NCBI RefSeq assembly: GCF_028548455.1
Contig: NZ_JAQQLF010000023.1
Coordinates: 1 to 64,000, forward strand
DNA: 64,000 bases
Reading direction: 5' to 3'
From: Vogesella aquatica
Lineage (GTDB): Bacteria > Pseudomonadota > Gammaproteobacteria > Burkholderiales > Chromobacteriaceae
Under the pieces are notes generated by a model. It saw nothing but the letters and a program-made list of their open reading frames with translations, made no database searches and was not told the DNA's origin. Shown here piece after piece: positions 63,576 through 64,000 of this stretch (positions within the stretch are counted from its first letter, which is position 1; every line of letters starts with the position of its first letter). Made by a program: the position numbers and the translations under genes.

Positions 63576-63798
63576 ATTTGCACTTGCACAACAATACACG
63601 GCTGGCTAATATGTTGCGCTGCAGTGCCGATTGTATCCTTTCGCCACTCCCTGCTTTTCTTGCAACCCGCCACCCATGGGTCTACTGAAAACGCTCCGCT
63701 GCCTTACCGGCCCCAACAGGGCGGGTACCACGCCTGAAATCCACCTGCCATCACCTATAAAACAATGCCCCCGCGCAGGGGCAGGGACAAGCTTTGCC

Positions 63799-64000
63799 AT
63801 GAACAAAATCATTAATGCCTCGCTGGTAGCCGCTACGGCTGCCGCCCTCGCCGCATGCGGCGCTTCCGACAAAGCTGCTACCGCCGAAGGCAGTGCGCCA
63901 GCTGCGGCTACTGGCCAGCTGACTGTAAAAATCGGTTCTGCCAACCCGCTTACCGGCCCGTTTGCCCATTGGGGACGTGACGCAGACAATGGCGTACAAC
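63799..64000 (+). CDS. Second branched-chain amino-acid binding lipoprotein (partial, cut by window edge)
   Basis: The first 67 codons only. MNKIINASLVAATAAALAAC is a lipoprotein signal with lipobox LAAC, then an Ala-rich linker and LTVKIGSANPLTGPFAHWGR, parallel to the preceding livJ-like protein. It is a tandem paralogue, diverged in the signal and linker, and may prefer a different amino acid. The rest lies beyond the window. Confidence 0.85.
   Translation, partial: MNKIINASLVAATAAALAACGASDKAATAEGSAPAAATGQLTVKIGSANPLTGPFAHWGRDADNGVQ

Overview
The window reads as betaproteobacterial chromosome, most likely Neisseriales (Chromobacteriaceae-like). The GC-rich housekeeping genes are nrdAB, rluD, bamD, glnB, purL, recJ, ftsK and hemH, and the filamentous prophage has a TspB-like adhesin typical of neisserial phages. 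The genus is not fixed by anything I can see.

Layout. (1) 1-4.8 kb: a Tn7-like transposition module on the minus strand (tnsA, tnsB, tnsC, tniQ, coupled by short overlaps). tniQ appears frameshifted near its 3' end. (2) 4.9-25.7 kb: an accessory island dominated by defence-type genes. It holds an XRE regulator with a perfect 19-bp inverted repeat upstream; a tight four-gene operon (ClpB-like AAA+ ATPase, small radical-SAM protein, 2,094-residue zinc-ribbon/pseudokinase/SF1-helicase/nuclease protein, coiled-coil protein); a RloC/PrrC-like ATPase with a zinc-hook motif and a possible anticodon-nuclease triad; a very AT-rich HD plus HSP90-type ATPase protein; an internally deleted IS3-family element; and a Sir2-HerA pair. 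The four-gene operon is the best candidate for an undescribed system. Its giant protein recalls the COG1112-type helicases of Mokosh-like systems, but I know of no named system with this gene set.

(3) 25.9-43.4 kb: core chromosome. nrdA and nrdB (NrdR-like box upstream), pgeF, rluD, a Tat-exported PhoX-type phosphatase, bamD, a P-II protein gene, purL, tRNA-Leu(UAG), a YccA/Bax-inhibitor membrane protein, rmuC and a 46-residue membrane peptide with a TTG start. (4) 43.98-52.90 kb: an apparently complete filamentous phage (inovirus) prophage bounded by two dif-like Xer sites, with no integrase gene. Its minus-strand genes are replication, ssDNA binding, tiny coat proteins, major coat, TspB-like adhesin, pVI-like, Zot and secretin. 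Three extra genes (unknown, DUF4145-like, DUF2726-like) lie at the left. To the left of the left dif-like site is a 207-bp remnant of a related phage end, suggesting serial integration at dif. (5) 53.0-64.0 kb: core chromosome again: recJ, a phosphoglycerate-mutase-like gene, a mepM-like M23 peptidase gene, anmK, ftsK, hemH and two livJ-type lipoprotein genes, the second cut by the window edge.

The 12-mer GCGGCCAACCTT, or its complement, occurs exactly at least seven times between 30.7 and 62 kb, with many shorter matches and one perfect inverted pair between nrdA and nrdB. I found none in the defence island. This is reminiscent of the DNA-uptake sequences of Neisseriaceae, with a different core.
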